A stretch of DNA of 64,000 nucleotides from Mucilaginibacter sp. (GTDB lineage Bacteria > Bacteroidota > Bacteroidia > Sphingobacteriales > Sphingobacteriaceae), in the NCBI RefSeq assembly GCF_025362475.1, contig NZ_JANYGH010000058.1:186001-250000 (forward strand). Direction: 5' to 3'. The notes below the pieces were generated by a model that did no database searches, was not told the DNA's origin, and saw nothing but the letters and a program-made list of their open reading frames with translations. Below, one piece after another: positions 33,497 to 42,764 of this stretch (its first letter is position 1; the number at the start of each line of letters is the position of its first letter). Position numbers and translations under genes: made by a program.

Positions 33497-34156
33497 CTAC
33501 CAGGCCTTATCCCCTACCAAAGGCACAAACCTAAACGTGTCCAGCACTATCTTTTCGTAATCGTGCTCGCCAACTTTAAGAATGGTAACCATTTTCTGGG
33601 TGTCTTCATCGCCTACCGGTATAACTAATATACCGCCAATATTCAATTGTTTTAATAACACATCCGGTACTGTGGGGGCGCCGGCAGTCACAATAATTTT
33701 ATCATATGGTGCATGTTGCGCTATACCTATGGAGCCATCACCACAAAAAAAGTGGGGCTTATAACCCATCTTTTCGGGTAGCACATATTTAGTTCTTTCG
33801 TACAGCTTCTCTTGTCGTTCGATGGTGTATACGGTAGCACCCATTTCTAATAAAACACAAGTTTGATAGCCCGATCCTGTACCAATCTCCAGCACCTTAT
33901 CGCCCTTGCGGATATGCAATAGCTCGGTTTGGTAAGCAACAGTGTAGGGCTGTGAAATGGTTTGACCCTCACCTATCGGGAAGGCAATATCCTGGTATGC
34001 CTTGTTCCAGAAAGTTTCAGCAAAAAAGTAATGGCGCGGTATTTTCCCTATTGCCCTCAGCACTTCTTCATCCCGGATACCTTTTTTTTCCAGAATATCC
34101 ACCAATCGCTTACGGGCACCTTTTTCGCGATAATTATCAATATATTTCTGAGCCAT
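33497..34156 (-). CDS. pcm: Protein-L-isoaspartate O-methyltransferase
   Basis: PCMT repairs isoaspartyl residues in aged proteins with S-adenosylmethionine. The 219-residue protein has 'AFPIGEGQTISQPYTVAYQT' (the substrate loop), the SAM-binding 'VLEIGTGSGYQTCVLLEMG', 'VYTIERQEKLYERT', 'GDGSIGIAQHAPYDKIIVTA' and 'GGILVIPVGDE'. Length is normal for bacterial enzymes. Confidence 0.96.
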   Translation of the reverse strand: MAQKYIDNYREKGARKRLVDILEKKGIRDEEVLRAIGKIPRHYFFAETFWNKAYQDIAFPIGEGQTISQPYTVAYQTELLHIRKGDKVLEIGTGSGYQTCVLLEMGATVYTIERQEKLYERTKYVLPEKMGYKPHFFCGDGSIGIAQHAPYDKIIVTAGAPTVPDVLLKQLNIGGILVIPVGDEDTQKMVTILKVGEHDYEKIVLDTFRFVPLVGDKAW

Positions 34157-34634
34157 TACACAGTAAAGTTAGCAGGATTTTGGGGATTTTGGGAGAGCTT
34201 TCTTACCTTGAACGGATAATCCATTAACTGTTAGCAAGAAAAAAACTTTAAGCTGTTATAATCCGTCGGTTAACAAAAAAACCGTCATCGCGGGTGATAA
34301 AATTCCAGGAAACCCTGAAAAGGAAATGTAATTTTAAAAAGTTTGTCATCGTGAGTTTTAAAATCCGCGGCCTCTGAACATGGAAATGACAAAGCGATTT
34401 AAATCTAATGTCGTGCTGAACTTGTTTCAGCATCCCACTTGCTAAGTATATTACATGTGGGCTACCTGTCCTGTGGGGTCCTGAAACAAGTTCAGGATGA
34501 CTTCATTTTTATAACTTGTCATAGGTAGAAACGAAGGATCTATTCGCAGACTTTACAGGGCGAAGAAGCATGGCGAATAATAGATCCTTCGTTCCTCAGG
34601 ACGACAGACCTTTAAAAGGATTCAGAGAGCAATA
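34157..34634. repeat. Mosaic repeat element, copy 1 (leader plus two hairpin modules)
   Basis: This 478-base gap holds no gene. At about 34294-34356 lies a leader (GGTGATAAAATTCCAGGAAA, CCTGAAAAGGAAATG, GTTTGTCATCGTGAG) shared with copies near 59135 and 63530. Hairpin A: GCTGAACTTGTTTCAGCATC (34414-34433) with GTCCTGAAACAAGTTCAGGA (34479-34498). Hairpin B: ACGAAGGATCTATTCGC (34531-34547) with GCGAATAATAGATCCTTCGT (34573-34592), whose loop CAGACTTTACAGGGCGAAGA is nearly the same as in the 59-kb copy. Confidence 0.88.
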
Positions 34635-37124
34635 TCAATAAGGATCCACATCAGGCTGTACAATACTGCCCTTGCTCAGTTTGGTAGTTTGAAATTGTAC
34701 AATCACATCTTTTAAAATAGCTTTAGCTTTTACAATGGAGATGCCATCCTTTTCAAACTTAAGCATGATAGATTTGATGTAGAAGTTACGGATCCTGCTG
34801 ATCAGGGGTGCTTCCGGGCCAACCACCCGGTCGCCAAAATGTTTGCGCAGTTCATTGGCCAGGTATACAGCCTGGTTATACAACACTTCGGGATTTTTAT
34901 GCTTAATATCCAGGTTGATGATGCGGTAAAATGGTGGATATTTGAAGCTTTTACGCTCGGCCATTTCGGTAAAATACAAATCGCTGTAATCGTTTGCTAT
35001 TACCTGTTTTATCACCCGGTGAAAGGGATCATAGGTTTGGATAACCACTTTCCCCTGCTTACCCCGCCTGCCAGCCCTGCCACTCACCTGCGCCAGCATC
35101 TGGAAGCTACGTTCGTTGGCCCTGTAATCAGGAAATTTAAGCAGGCTATCAGCATTAATGATACCGATTAGGGTAACATCGCTGAAATCCAGGCCCTTGG
35201 CAACCATTTGTGTGCCTACCAATATATCTATCTTTTTCTCTTCCAGATTATTCAATATAGTTTGCAGCGAATTACGTGACCGTGTAGTATCCAGGTCCAT
35301 GCGGGCAATGCGGGCCTCTGGTAATAAAAGGCTTAGCTCATCTTCTATTTTTTCGGTACCAAAGCCTTTGTACTCCAAATGGGTTGAACCACAGGCCGGG
35401 CAAATGGAAGGCGAATCTTCTTTATAACCACAATAATGGCAATGCAGTTTACCGCTGCTTTTATGATAGGTAAGGCTTACATCGCAATTGATGCATTTAG
35501 GCGTGAAAGCGCAAATTTTACACATCAGTACCGGGGCATAACCACGGCGGTTTTGGAAAAGGATCACCTGCTCTTTGTTGGCCAGTGCCTCGTTTATACC
35601 AGCCATCAATACACTGGTAAAATGCGATTGTATGGTTTTTTGCTTGGTTTCTGTAGCTATGCTCACTACCTCAACATTGGGCAGCTCTACTCCGCCAAAA
35701 CGTTCAGTTAGTTCGGCAAAACCATATTTGTGAATCCTGGCATTATGATAACTCTCAAATGATGGCGTGGCCGAACCTAATAATACCTTACCCTGGTGTG
35801 TATTGGCCAAAAAGATGGCCGCATCGCGGGCGTTGTAGCGTGGCGCAGGATCAAATTGTTTGTAGGAGGTTTCATGCTCTTCATCTACGATGATCAACCC
35901 CAGATCATTAAACGGCAGGAACAATGATGACCGGGCGCCCAGTATCACCTTGTAATCGTTATTCAAAACCTTTTGCCAAACCTCCACCCTTTCGTTATCA
36001 TTAAAACGGGAATGATAAACACCAATATCGGCACCGAAATAAATCCGCAGCCTTTCTATAATATGGGTGGTTAACGCAATCTCTGGCAGCAGGTAAAGCA
36101 CCTGCCTGTCGTCACGCATCATTTCTTCAATAAGCCTGATATAGATCTGCGTTTTCCCGGATGAGGTTACGCCATGCAGCAGCGTTACATCCTTCTCCTT
36201 AAACTGGGTACGGATACTTTCCAGTATTTGGGTTTGTTGTTCGCTTAAATCAAAATTGGTAATGGCATCCGGGTCCTCCTCAAAATGCAGGCGACTAACA
36301 TTTTTTTCTTCTGCCAACAGAATATCTTTTTCAAGCAGCGCTTTAATGCTTGATTCCCCTGCACCGCTTTCCTCAATCAGTTCGTTTTTGGTAATTGCCT
36401 TTTGATGCCGTGATAGCTTGATATAGGCCAGCAAAGCATCAGCCTGTTTGGGCGCACGTTTTTCCAGTATCGGGAAAAGCTCGCGCAGGTTTTCGGGATT
36501 ATTATAAACCGGGTTAAGGGTAATAAATGTGCGCTTACGTGGTTTGTAACGCTCGCTCACTTCCTCGCTGATGTGAATGAGGTTTCTCTCAAACATCACC
36601 TTTAAAATAGGCATCACTATTTTTTGGCCAAGCAGCTTGGCTATATCACTTATAGTAAGTTCGGGCTGAATATCCAGCGCCTCTACAATCAAAAATTCCT
36701 TATCATGTAGGGCCGACCGATCTATATCAAATTCCTTATTAAGTTGTATGCGGGTTTCGCTGGCCAGTTTAAGGGCTGCGGGTAGCGCGGCATTCATCAC
36801 CTCGCCAATGTTGCACATATAATAATCTGCAACCCATTGCCAAAAGTACAACTGATGCGGTGTAACCACCGGGCGATCATCCAGCACCTCAATAATATAT
36901 TTGGCCTCATATTTTTCCGGGGCCAGGGATGTGATCTCTTTTATAATTGCCGTGTACAATTTGCTTTTACCAAACTGTACCACCACCCTTTTGCCTACAG
37001 CCACAACATCGTTTTGCTCAAAGGGTACGCGGTAAGTATAGTTTTTTGAGATAGCCAACGGTAAAATCACTTCAACAAAAAGCGTTTTACGATCGGTGTA
37101 CTCAAATTCGGCAAACTCTAACAT
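34635..37124 (-). CDS. priA: Primosomal replication helicase PriA
   Basis: PriA restarts stalled replication forks. The 829-residue protein has the 3' DNA-binding domain (about 10-110), a winged-helix-like region, a helicase core with Walker A 'LLHGVTSSGKTQIY' and the DEEH box 'LGLIIVDEEHETSYK', and the zinc-binding insertion with cysteines in 'CKICAFTPKCINCD' and 'CHYCGYKEDSPSICPACGS' (eight in total). Later helicase motifs 'VGTQMVAKGLDFSDVTL' and 'AQVSGRAGRRGKQG' are intact. Length is slightly above the E. coli protein (732), as usual in Bacteroidetes. Confidence 0.97.
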   Translation of the reverse strand: MLEFAEFEYTDRKTLFVEVILPLAISKNYTYRVPFEQNDVVAVGKRVVVQFGKSKLYTAIIKEITSLAPEKYEAKYIIEVLDDRPVVTPHQLYFWQWVADYYMCNIGEVMNAALPAALKLASETRIQLNKEFDIDRSALHDKEFLIVEALDIQPELTISDIAKLLGQKIVMPILKVMFERNLIHISEEVSERYKPRKRTFITLNPVYNNPENLRELFPILEKRAPKQADALLAYIKLSRHQKAITKNELIEESGAGESSIKALLEKDILLAEEKNVSRLHFEEDPDAITNFDLSEQQTQILESIRTQFKEKDVTLLHGVTSSGKTQIYIRLIEEMMRDDRQVLYLLPEIALTTHIIERLRIYFGADIGVYHSRFNDNERVEVWQKVLNNDYKVILGARSSLFLPFNDLGLIIVDEEHETSYKQFDPAPRYNARDAAIFLANTHQGKVLLGSATPSFESYHNARIHKYGFAELTERFGGVELPNVEVVSIATETKQKTIQSHFTSVLMAGINEALANKEQVILFQNRRGYAPVLMCKICAFTPKCINCDVSLTYHKSSGKLHCHYCGYKEDSPSICPACGSTHLEYKGFGTEKIEDELSLLLPEARIARMDLDTTRSRNSLQTILNNLEEKKIDILVGTQMVAKGLDFSDVTLIGIINADSLLKFPDYRANERSFQMLAQVSGRAGRRGKQGKVVIQTYDPFHRVIKQVIANDYSDLYFTEMAERKSFKYPPFYRIINLDIKHKNPEVLYNQAVYLANELRKHFGDRVVGPEAPLISRIRNFYIKSIMLKFEKDGISIVKAKAILKDVIVQFQTTKLSKGSIVQPDVDPY

Positions 37125-37138
37125 GGTGTATTTTTAAA

Positions 37139-37247
37139 AGAATTAAGAATTAAGAGTCAGGAATCAAGATTAAAAACTTATGATATTGTCAATTAAATCC
37201 AAACTCTCCGGTTTTGATTCTGGGCTCTTCACTCTAATTTAAAACTC
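37139..37247. repeat. GAGTCAGGAATCAAG-class inverted repeats between DUF423 gene and priA
   Basis: AAGAATTAAGAGTCAGGAAT (37138-37157) continues with CAAGATT. The complement strand copy GTTTTGATTCTGGGCTCTTC follows at 37211-37230, then ACTCTAATTT. The right arm reaches the TAG stop of the DUF423 gene. The left arm lies just upstream of the priA start. Confidence 0.85.
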
Positions 37248-37637
37248 CTATTTATATCTAAAAGCGGCAATGGCCAGCATCAGCCAGCCTAAAATGAATA
37301 GCAGGCCACCCAGCGGAGTTATCGGCCCCATGTAGATTAGCCAATCCCAGCCAATAAGTTTTCGGCAGCTTAGCAGGTATAATGATCCCGAAAAAAATAT
37401 GATGCCAAAGGTGAACAGGTAATAAGAGGCTGAAATCAACTTACTTTTTGTAGTATCCTTAAAGGTTGAAAGGAACAGTAAAGCAAATACGTGATAAAAG
37501 TTATACTGTACAGCTGTATGCCATACTTCAAGCTGACTGGCAGATAAAACCGCTTTTAACCCATGCGCGCCAAATGCACCGGTTATAACAGCCAACATAC
37601 CTAAAACCGAAGCGGTGATGATTATTTGTTTGTTCAT
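37248..37637 (-). CDS. DUF423 membrane protein (YgdD-like)
   Basis: The ATG at 37637 gives 129 residues; an in-frame ATG at 37664 would add nine residues. Four membrane segments are seen. The DUF423 features are clear: 'LGMLAVITGAFGAHGLKAVL', 'EVWHTAVQYNFYHVFALLFL', 'FFSGSLYLLS', 'ITPLGGLLFILGWLMLAIAA'. The function of this family is not established. Length is normal. Confidence 0.9.
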   Translation of the reverse strand: MNKQIIITASVLGMLAVITGAFGAHGLKAVLSASQLEVWHTAVQYNFYHVFALLFLSTFKDTTKSKLISASYYLFTFGIIFFSGSLYLLSCRKLIGWDWLIYMGPITPLGGLLFILGWLMLAIAAFRYK

Positions 37638-37722
37638 GCAGATATAAAAAGCTAAGTTAACCAATTGAAAGTATTACTTTAATGGCGCAGGGTAAAATTC
37701 TATCTTTGTAAAGCAAACCGCA

Positions 37723-39312
37723 ATGAAACGACTGATAGTTACCACCTTAATTTTACTTGTTGCCACTGTATTCATTACGGTTGTTTATTTTAAAAATTTA
37801 AGTCCGCCGGGCGTACGCAACAATCAGGTGATGCAAACCATCCCCGATAACGCTGTTGCTATATTTGAGTTTAATAACGAGAAAGGGTTTTACGATATTT
37901 TTAACGGCAATCAACTGTTAAGCGGTGTTATTGGTAAGAGTAAATTAAGTGATCTTGATACCCTGCGAAAGCTATTACTATCATCTCCGTTCTCTGATGG
38001 ATTCTTTTCCGGGCAAAACGTTTTTGTGTCCGTCCACCCCACTAATACAGATGACGTTGACCTGTTGGTGACTACTACTGCGGCTACAGGTTTTGAACCA
38101 GATGCCTTTGCCAAAATAAGTAAGCGGCCTAAAAATGGCCTTACTTTAATTACCCGACATAACGCCATCGGTTTGGAGTATGATATATTGATAAAAGCTA
38201 TCAACAAACACTTTTACATCATTAAAAAAGAGGATAATATTTTTGTAGGCAGTTTTTCAAGATCGCTGATCAATCAAAGTATATTGTACCGTAACGATAA
38301 AGGGAAAAACATTTTTGTTCCACTTCCAGATCAGCAAAACTCCAACTCCCTGGCAAATCTATATATCAATTACAGGCAATTGTCGCCCGTGTTCGATCAG
38401 TTTTTCACCAATAAGAATACAGATATTTTTAAAAGTTTCCGGCTGTTGCCTGCCGTTGCGGCGCTTAGCTTAAACTACAAAAACGATGCGCTGATGTTTA
38501 ACGGCACTACCAGCTTCAATAGCCATACATTTAGCTATTTAAACCTTTTTGCCAACCAACAACCGGTTATTAATCAATTGAAAGATATATTTCCTGCAAC
38601 AACAGCTTACAGTATCAATTTCGCGGTATCTGATCCACAAAAATTTGCTGCAGATCTTTCCCAATGGCATAACAAAGCTGGGGTGAGCAAAGAAAAGGAC
38701 CTGCTATTTGGTAAAATAAGGCAGGAAACCGGCATGTTTTTAAAACCCGAGTTTGAACATTTATTAAGCAACGAATTTGCTATAGTAACCACCCGTTACC
38801 AGGAAAAATATGCCATAGTATCTGTTAAAGATGGATCAAAACTATTGCCGTTAATGATGAACATAAGCACCATGATAAATGATAATATGGGGCAGTTTAA
38901 TTATGAAAAATTACCGTTTTTTTTATTGGGCGATGCTTTCAGCATTTTCAGGAAACCCTACTTTATGATCATTGATAACAACCTGGTACTGGCTGCCACT
39001 CCATCAGAACTGGTAAGTTATACTGATACTTACATCAATCGTAAATTCATCAGCAAAACAGCACGGTATAATGAGTTTAACAATTTGCTGGCCGAAAGAA
39101 GCAATGTGGCATTCTTTATGAACTTTAAAAATGCCCAGCCTATACTGAAGCGTGATCTTAAAACCTCCGTTTATGATGCCTTTGAAAACAATCAGCCCGG
39201 CTGGAAGAACTTTTATGGAGCTGCCTATCAATTCACATCGTCGGACAGAAACTTCTATACTAATTTTTGTATGCAGTTAAACAGTGTGGATACAACAAGG
39301 GTAAATAAGTAA
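37723..39312 (+). CDS. Membrane-anchored periplasmic protein of unknown function
   Basis: A 529-residue protein with one N-terminal membrane anchor ('LIVTTLILLVATVFITVVYF', about 4-23) and a large outer part without cysteines of note. The start 'TIPDNAVAIFEFNNEKGFYD' and later 'KPYFMIIDNNLVLAATPSEL' recall DUF3352-type proteins, which have two similar halves of alternating strands and helices, but the match is weak. It lies just before an outer-membrane barrel gene on the same strand (139 bases), so both may act in the envelope. Confidence 0.6.
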   Translation: MKRLIVTTLILLVATVFITVVYFKNLSPPGVRNNQVMQTIPDNAVAIFEFNNEKGFYDIFNGNQLLSGVIGKSKLSDLDTLRKLLLSSPFSDGFFSGQNVFVSVHPTNTDDVDLLVTTTAATGFEPDAFAKISKRPKNGLTLITRHNAIGLEYDILIKAINKHFYIIKKEDNIFVGSFSRSLINQSILYRNDKGKNIFVPLPDQQNSNSLANLYINYRQLSPVFDQFFTNKNTDIFKSFRLLPAVAALSLNYKNDALMFNGTTSFNSHTFSYLNLFANQQPVINQLKDIFPATTAYSINFAVSDPQKFAADLSQWHNKAGVSKEKDLLFGKIRQETGMFLKPEFEHLLSNEFAIVTTRYQEKYAIVSVKDGSKLLPLMMNISTMINDNMGQFNYEKLPFFLLGDAFSIFRKPYFMIIDNNLVLAATPSELVSYTDTYINRKFISKTARYNEFNNLLAERSNVAFFMNFKNAQPILKRDLKTSVYDAFENNQPGWKNFYGAAYQFTSSDRNFYTNFCMQLNSVDTTRVNK

Positions 39313-39451
39313 ATAATTTGTACCATTACACAACTACATTGCACTTAAATACGTTAAAACTGCTGATTAATTTATTCTTTTTTATTGATAATCAATTTTA
39401 CATTTTATCTTTAAAAAATCAAAGAGGCTAAGGCCAGGCGAAATATTATAT

Positions 39452-40891
39452 ATGAATAAAATTTACATCGTTTTTTGCTTATTGATCCTTTCCTTCTCGG
39501 TTTCTGCCCAGCAATTTTCACAGTACAACACGGGTACGCTTTATGATTCGTTTGAAAACCCTTCGGTAAGGTCATTCATCCCTGATTCAAGCAAGCAATA
39601 CGCATTCAATTTTTTTATACCAAACTTTAATGCCAACGCATACCTCACCGGCGATATCCAACAGAGTGTTAAAAGCAGGCTATTTTCCACTATACCCTCA
39701 TACTATTCTGATAAGGTAACGATAGGCAAAGGGAAGATAAATCATTTCAATGCCAACGTAAATGCCTATGCTATTATGCTTAAATCATTTACCAGCCTTA
39801 ACGGCGACGTTGAAATGGGATTTTCGTACCAGACAAAATTAGAATCGCGCGGAACGCTCACCGATGAAACCGCAGCCCTGCTTGATGGTGGTACAAAATT
39901 CGCAGATGGCGCTATCTATCAGAATATTTTCAATAATCATCTTTTGATGCAATCCTACAACCAGATAGGCTTTTCATACCGCGAGCGCATCAATAAACAG
40001 TTTGCGTTTGGTTTTAAGCTGAGTGCATTATTGGGTATAAAGTATTCAAAATTTGATATAGAGGGCTCGCAGGCTCAATTTAATCAACTTACCAGTGAGG
40101 CACTGATTACCATGCGAGGCCGTTATTATTCAAGTTATATACCGGGGGCAGCATCTGCCCGTGATTACTTACCAACGTTTCGTAGCCCTGGTGCATCCAT
40201 AACATTAGGCACATCATACATCACAGATGATAAAATAACCATACAGGCTAATATTAAAGACCTTGGTTTTATTCATTGGAGCAGCCGATCAACAATATCT
40301 GATTTTAATAATACCGACCTTTATACAGGCCTTGCATCAACTGATCGTGAGGACAATATTTATGATCACAGCCTCAATATATTCAAAAGCAACGGAGCTA
40401 TAGGGTCATTTACTACAAAAACAAATGCTAAAGCTGAGTTAAGCGCGGCAAAAACATACTGGATAGATTACGATAACAACTTTAAATACACACCGACACT
40501 TGTGGGTTCAAAGGAAGTATGGTTTACCGGCTTTACAGCGGCTCTTGTTAATCATGTGCAATATCACAACTATACAGGCAGTATTATTGCCAGTTATGAC
40601 GATTTGAAGCTATTTAATGTCGGCGCGCAATTTATGTACAAAACCCCCAACATTGAATTTTACATAGGCTCGGAAAGATTATTGAATACCGGACGACTTA
40701 CAATGGCCGCGTTAGGCAACCAAACACAAATAGACCATTACGGCCCCTATTCAGGAATGGATATATATTTAGGATTTTCGATGAAATTTGGGTCGGTAAT
40801 TGAGCATCCCATGAACGCCAGCTATATCCCCATGGGCGAAAAAGGCTTTTTTGGAAGATTATGGGGTCGAATATTTAAAACTGATAAGTAA
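39452..40891 (+). CDS. Outer-membrane beta-barrel protein, DUF5723 type
   Basis: A 479-residue protein with a signal peptide (MNKIYIVFCLLILSFSVSAQ). 'NTGTLYDSFENPSVRSFIPD' and 'FFIPNFNANAYLTGD' at the start, with many amphipathic aromatic strands and a C-terminal glycine-rich barrel end, fit the DUF5723 family of Bacteroidetes. Such proteins are predicted barrels related to PorV-like proteins; the role is not known. The gene is convergent with tsaB and the spacer holds class-matched repeats. Confidence 0.75.
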   Translation: MNKIYIVFCLLILSFSVSAQQFSQYNTGTLYDSFENPSVRSFIPDSSKQYAFNFFIPNFNANAYLTGDIQQSVKSRLFSTIPSYYSDKVTIGKGKINHFNANVNAYAIMLKSFTSLNGDVEMGFSYQTKLESRGTLTDETAALLDGGTKFADGAIYQNIFNNHLLMQSYNQIGFSYRERINKQFAFGFKLSALLGIKYSKFDIEGSQAQFNQLTSEALITMRGRYYSSYIPGAASARDYLPTFRSPGASITLGTSYITDDKITIQANIKDLGFIHWSSRSTISDFNNTDLYTGLASTDREDNIYDHSLNIFKSNGAIGSFTTKTNAKAELSAAKTYWIDYDNNFKYTPTLVGSKEVWFTGFTAALVNHVQYHNYTGSIIASYDDLKLFNVGAQFMYKTPNIEFYIGSERLLNTGRLTMAALGNQTQIDHYGPYSGMDIYLGFSMKFGSVIEHPMNASYIPMGEKGFFGRLWGRIFKTDK

Positions 40892-41051
40892 TTATTTTAG
40901 GAGAGTCGAGAATCAAGAGTTAAGAATCAAGACAAAGAATGCATGATGGCTAACTTTTGTTTTAACCACCTTTTCTGCGATACCCTAATTATTCACCAGA
41001 CTTTTTCTTGACTCTTAACTCTTGATTCTTAACTCTTGACTCTTCCTTCTA
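40892..41051. repeat. Class-matched GAGTCAAGAGTTAAG repeats between the DUF5723 gene and tsaB
   Basis: Left: GAGAGTCGAGAATCAAGAGT (40901-40920) continues TAAGAATCAAGAC. Right: CTTGACTCTTAACTCTTGAT (41008-41027) continues TCTTAACTCTTGACTCTTCC. The arms are complements over about 33 bases. On the tsaB coding strand the array starts 8 bases after the stop. Confidence 0.94.
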
Positions 41052-41744
41052 TTACAAAGCTTTCTTGCCGGCAATAAAATTTTTCAGATAATAAGGTTCA
41101 AAGTAAGCCACATCTTCAAAATCACTATTCTTGAATTTTTCGGCGGCCCTTTGGGTAAGGTAAGTAGCCGAATTTTCAAAACTATTTATGAACAGCGCAT
41201 TGGGATTGGAGCCCAAAGCAACCTGGCATTTATCGGCGCCATCGCCAAAAAACAAAACCTGATGATCTTTCAGCAGTTCGCTAAAGCTATTTTCATCAAT
41301 AATATCTGCAGCCGTTGCTCTTAGTTTTTCGCCATCGGTATTAAACACAGCGCAATAAACTTCCATGCGGCGCGCATCTATCATGGGGCATAAAAGCGTG
41401 CCTTTGCTAATTACAATATTGGGATCATTGATAATGCCATAAGCCATAGCCTCAAGCGTTTCAATTGCTATAAGGGGCTTATCTAATGCAAAACACAACC
41501 CTTTAGCCGTTGATATACCTATGCGCAAGCCAGTATACGAGCCAGGGCCGCAACTTACCGCAATGGCATCCAAGTCGTTATAGGTAAAACCGGCATTGGT
41601 TACAAGTTCTTCAGTAAATAAAGTGATTACTTCGGCGTGTTTGTTGCGCTCATTTACCTGCTTAAAAGCCAAAACTTTGCCATCAGCCGCCAAAGCAACT
41701 GAGCAGGATGTAGTTGCAGTTTCAATTTGTAAAATGAGGCTCAT
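41052..41744 (-). CDS. tsaB: tRNA threonylcarbamoyladenosine biosynthesis protein TsaB
   Basis: TsaB is the partner that activates TsaD in making t6A37 on tRNAs that read ANN codons. The ATG at 41744 gives 230 residues starting 'MSLILQIETATTSCSVALAA'; upstream in-frame starts would overlap yidD. Family features: 'HAEVITLFTEELVTNAGFTY' and 'AIAVSCGPGSYTGLRIGIST'. Length is normal. It is the last gene of the rpmH-rnpA-yidD-tsaB run. Confidence 0.95.
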   Translation of the reverse strand: MSLILQIETATTSCSVALAADGKVLAFKQVNERNKHAEVITLFTEELVTNAGFTYNDLDAIAVSCGPGSYTGLRIGISTAKGLCFALDKPLIAIETLEAMAYGIINDPNIVISKGTLLCPMIDARRMEVYCAVFNTDGEKLRATAADIIDENSFSELLKDHQVLFFGDGADKCQVALGSNPNALFINSFENSATYLTQRAAEKFKNSDFEDVAYFEPYYLKNFIAGKKAL

Positions 41745-41751
41745 ATTAATT

Positions 41752-41994
41752 TTATGGTACAGGGTCATGGCCATGCCCACCCCAGGGGTTGCAGCTGGCA
41801 ATCCTTTTTATGGTTAACCACCCACCTTTAAAGGCACCGTATTTTTTTATGGCTTCTACACCATACTGGGAGCACGTGGGCGTATACCTGCATGATGCAC
41901 CCGTTAAGGGCGAGATAAAATATTGATATATTTTTATAAGCAATATAAAAATACCACCAATAAGTGCTTTAATCAACCTTACCAGCCCCATCAT
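41752..41994 (-). CDS. yidD: Membrane protein insertion efficiency factor YidD
   Basis: An 80-residue protein with an amphipathic/hydrophobic N-terminus and the DUF37 signature 'YFISPLTGASCRYTPTCSQY', including the conserved cysteines, and 'KRIASCNPWGGHGHDPVP'. It supports YidC in membrane protein insertion. It overlaps rnpA by four bases (ATGA) and stands in the usual rnpA-yidD order; yidC itself is not in the window. Confidence 0.95.
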   Translation of the reverse strand: MMGLVRLIKALIGGIFILLIKIYQYFISPLTGASCRYTPTCSQYGVEAIKKYGAFKGGWLTIKRIASCNPWGGHGHDPVP

Positions 41995-42392
41995 ACAACA
42001 GTATCATTGGTTGCCACTAATTGTTGCGCAAGCTGGGTTAGCAGCTTCAGCATCTTTTTCTCCATCAAACTATAAGGAGCAATCTCCTTACCAATATACC
42101 CTATCGATAGCACAATTGTTTTATCGGCAGCTTGCAGCAAATGGTAAAGACTTTGTTGCTTGTGCAACCTGTACGCTTCACGCATACAGCGCTTTATTAA
42201 ATTACGATCAACCGCGCGCTTATAGCGCCGTTTGGGTACCGCAAATAATACCTGTACAGGATACTGCTGTGGCTCGACATTATACAACCAGGACACCTTA
42301 AAAGGATAACACAAAAAAGAAGAGCCGCTATGAAAAAGCTTATCAATAAGCCTTTTATTACATAACCGTTCTTCTTTTTTAAAAGTATACAT
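41991..42392 (-). CDS. rnpA: Ribonuclease P protein component
   Basis: RnpA helps the RNase P RNA bind pre-tRNA and trim its 5' end. The 133-residue protein starts 'MYTFKKEERLCNKRLIDKLF' and has the RNR signature 'KRRYKRAVDRNLIKRCMREA'. Length is normal. It follows rpmH by 79 bases and overlaps yidD by four, so the run is one operon. Confidence 0.95.
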   Translation of the reverse strand: MYTFKKEERLCNKRLIDKLFHSGSSFLCYPFKVSWLYNVEPQQYPVQVLFAVPKRRYKRAVDRNLIKRCMREAYRLHKQQSLYHLLQAADKTIVLSIGYIGKEIAPYSLMEKKMLKLLTQLAQQLVATNDTVV

Positions 42393-42471
42393 AGTTGCCT
42401 TATTGGAACCGGAGTTTAAGCAGGTAATCGGTATCCATTGGTTTACCTACTGGCAAACCATCGCAACCGGT

Positions 42472-42630
42472 TTATGCTTTGTGACTACCCTCGTCAGAAA
42501 CTGATAATCTTTTTCTGCCTTTAGCTCTTCTGGCTGCTAATATTCTCCTACCGTTAGCAGTTGACATGCGTTCACGGAATCCGTGTTTATTTCTTCTTTT
42601 TCTTTGAGAAGGCTGAAACGTTCTTTTCAT
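42472..42630 (-). CDS. rpmH: Ribosomal protein L34
   Basis: A 52-residue basic protein read on the complement: 'MKRTFQPSQRKRRNKHGFRE', then 'RMSTANGRRILAARRAKGRK' and 'RLSVSDEGSHKA'. The L34 signature 'KRTFQPSxRKRxNKHGFRxR' is complete. It is the first gene of the rpmH-rnpA operon. It is preceded by an exact Bacteroidetes promoter. Confidence 0.98.
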   Translation of the reverse strand: MKRTFQPSQRKRRNKHGFRERMSTANGRRILAARRAKGRKRLSVSDEGSHKA

Positions 42631-42669
42631 GGCTATTTTATTCTATTCGTCGTTTTAAAAACAAGAGCG

Positions 42670-42700
42670 CAAATGTAGTAATATTTTGAAACTTTTCAAA
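42670..42700 (-). promoter_or_regulatory. rpmH operon promoter
   Basis: On the complement: TTTG (42700-42697), a spacer of 19 bases, TACATTTG (42677-42670). The rpmH ATG lies about 40 bases downstream. Both boxes and spacing are consensus. Confidence 0.85.
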
Positions 42701-42764
42701 CACTATTTTTCTTATTTGTCATTCTGTTTTTGTTGGTGTAAATTAAACGTTTTAAAACCATAAT

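Noticed and set aside
41745..41801. N-terminal extension of TsaB
   Set aside because: It overlaps yidD, and TsaB proteins begin with 'ILQIETATT'.
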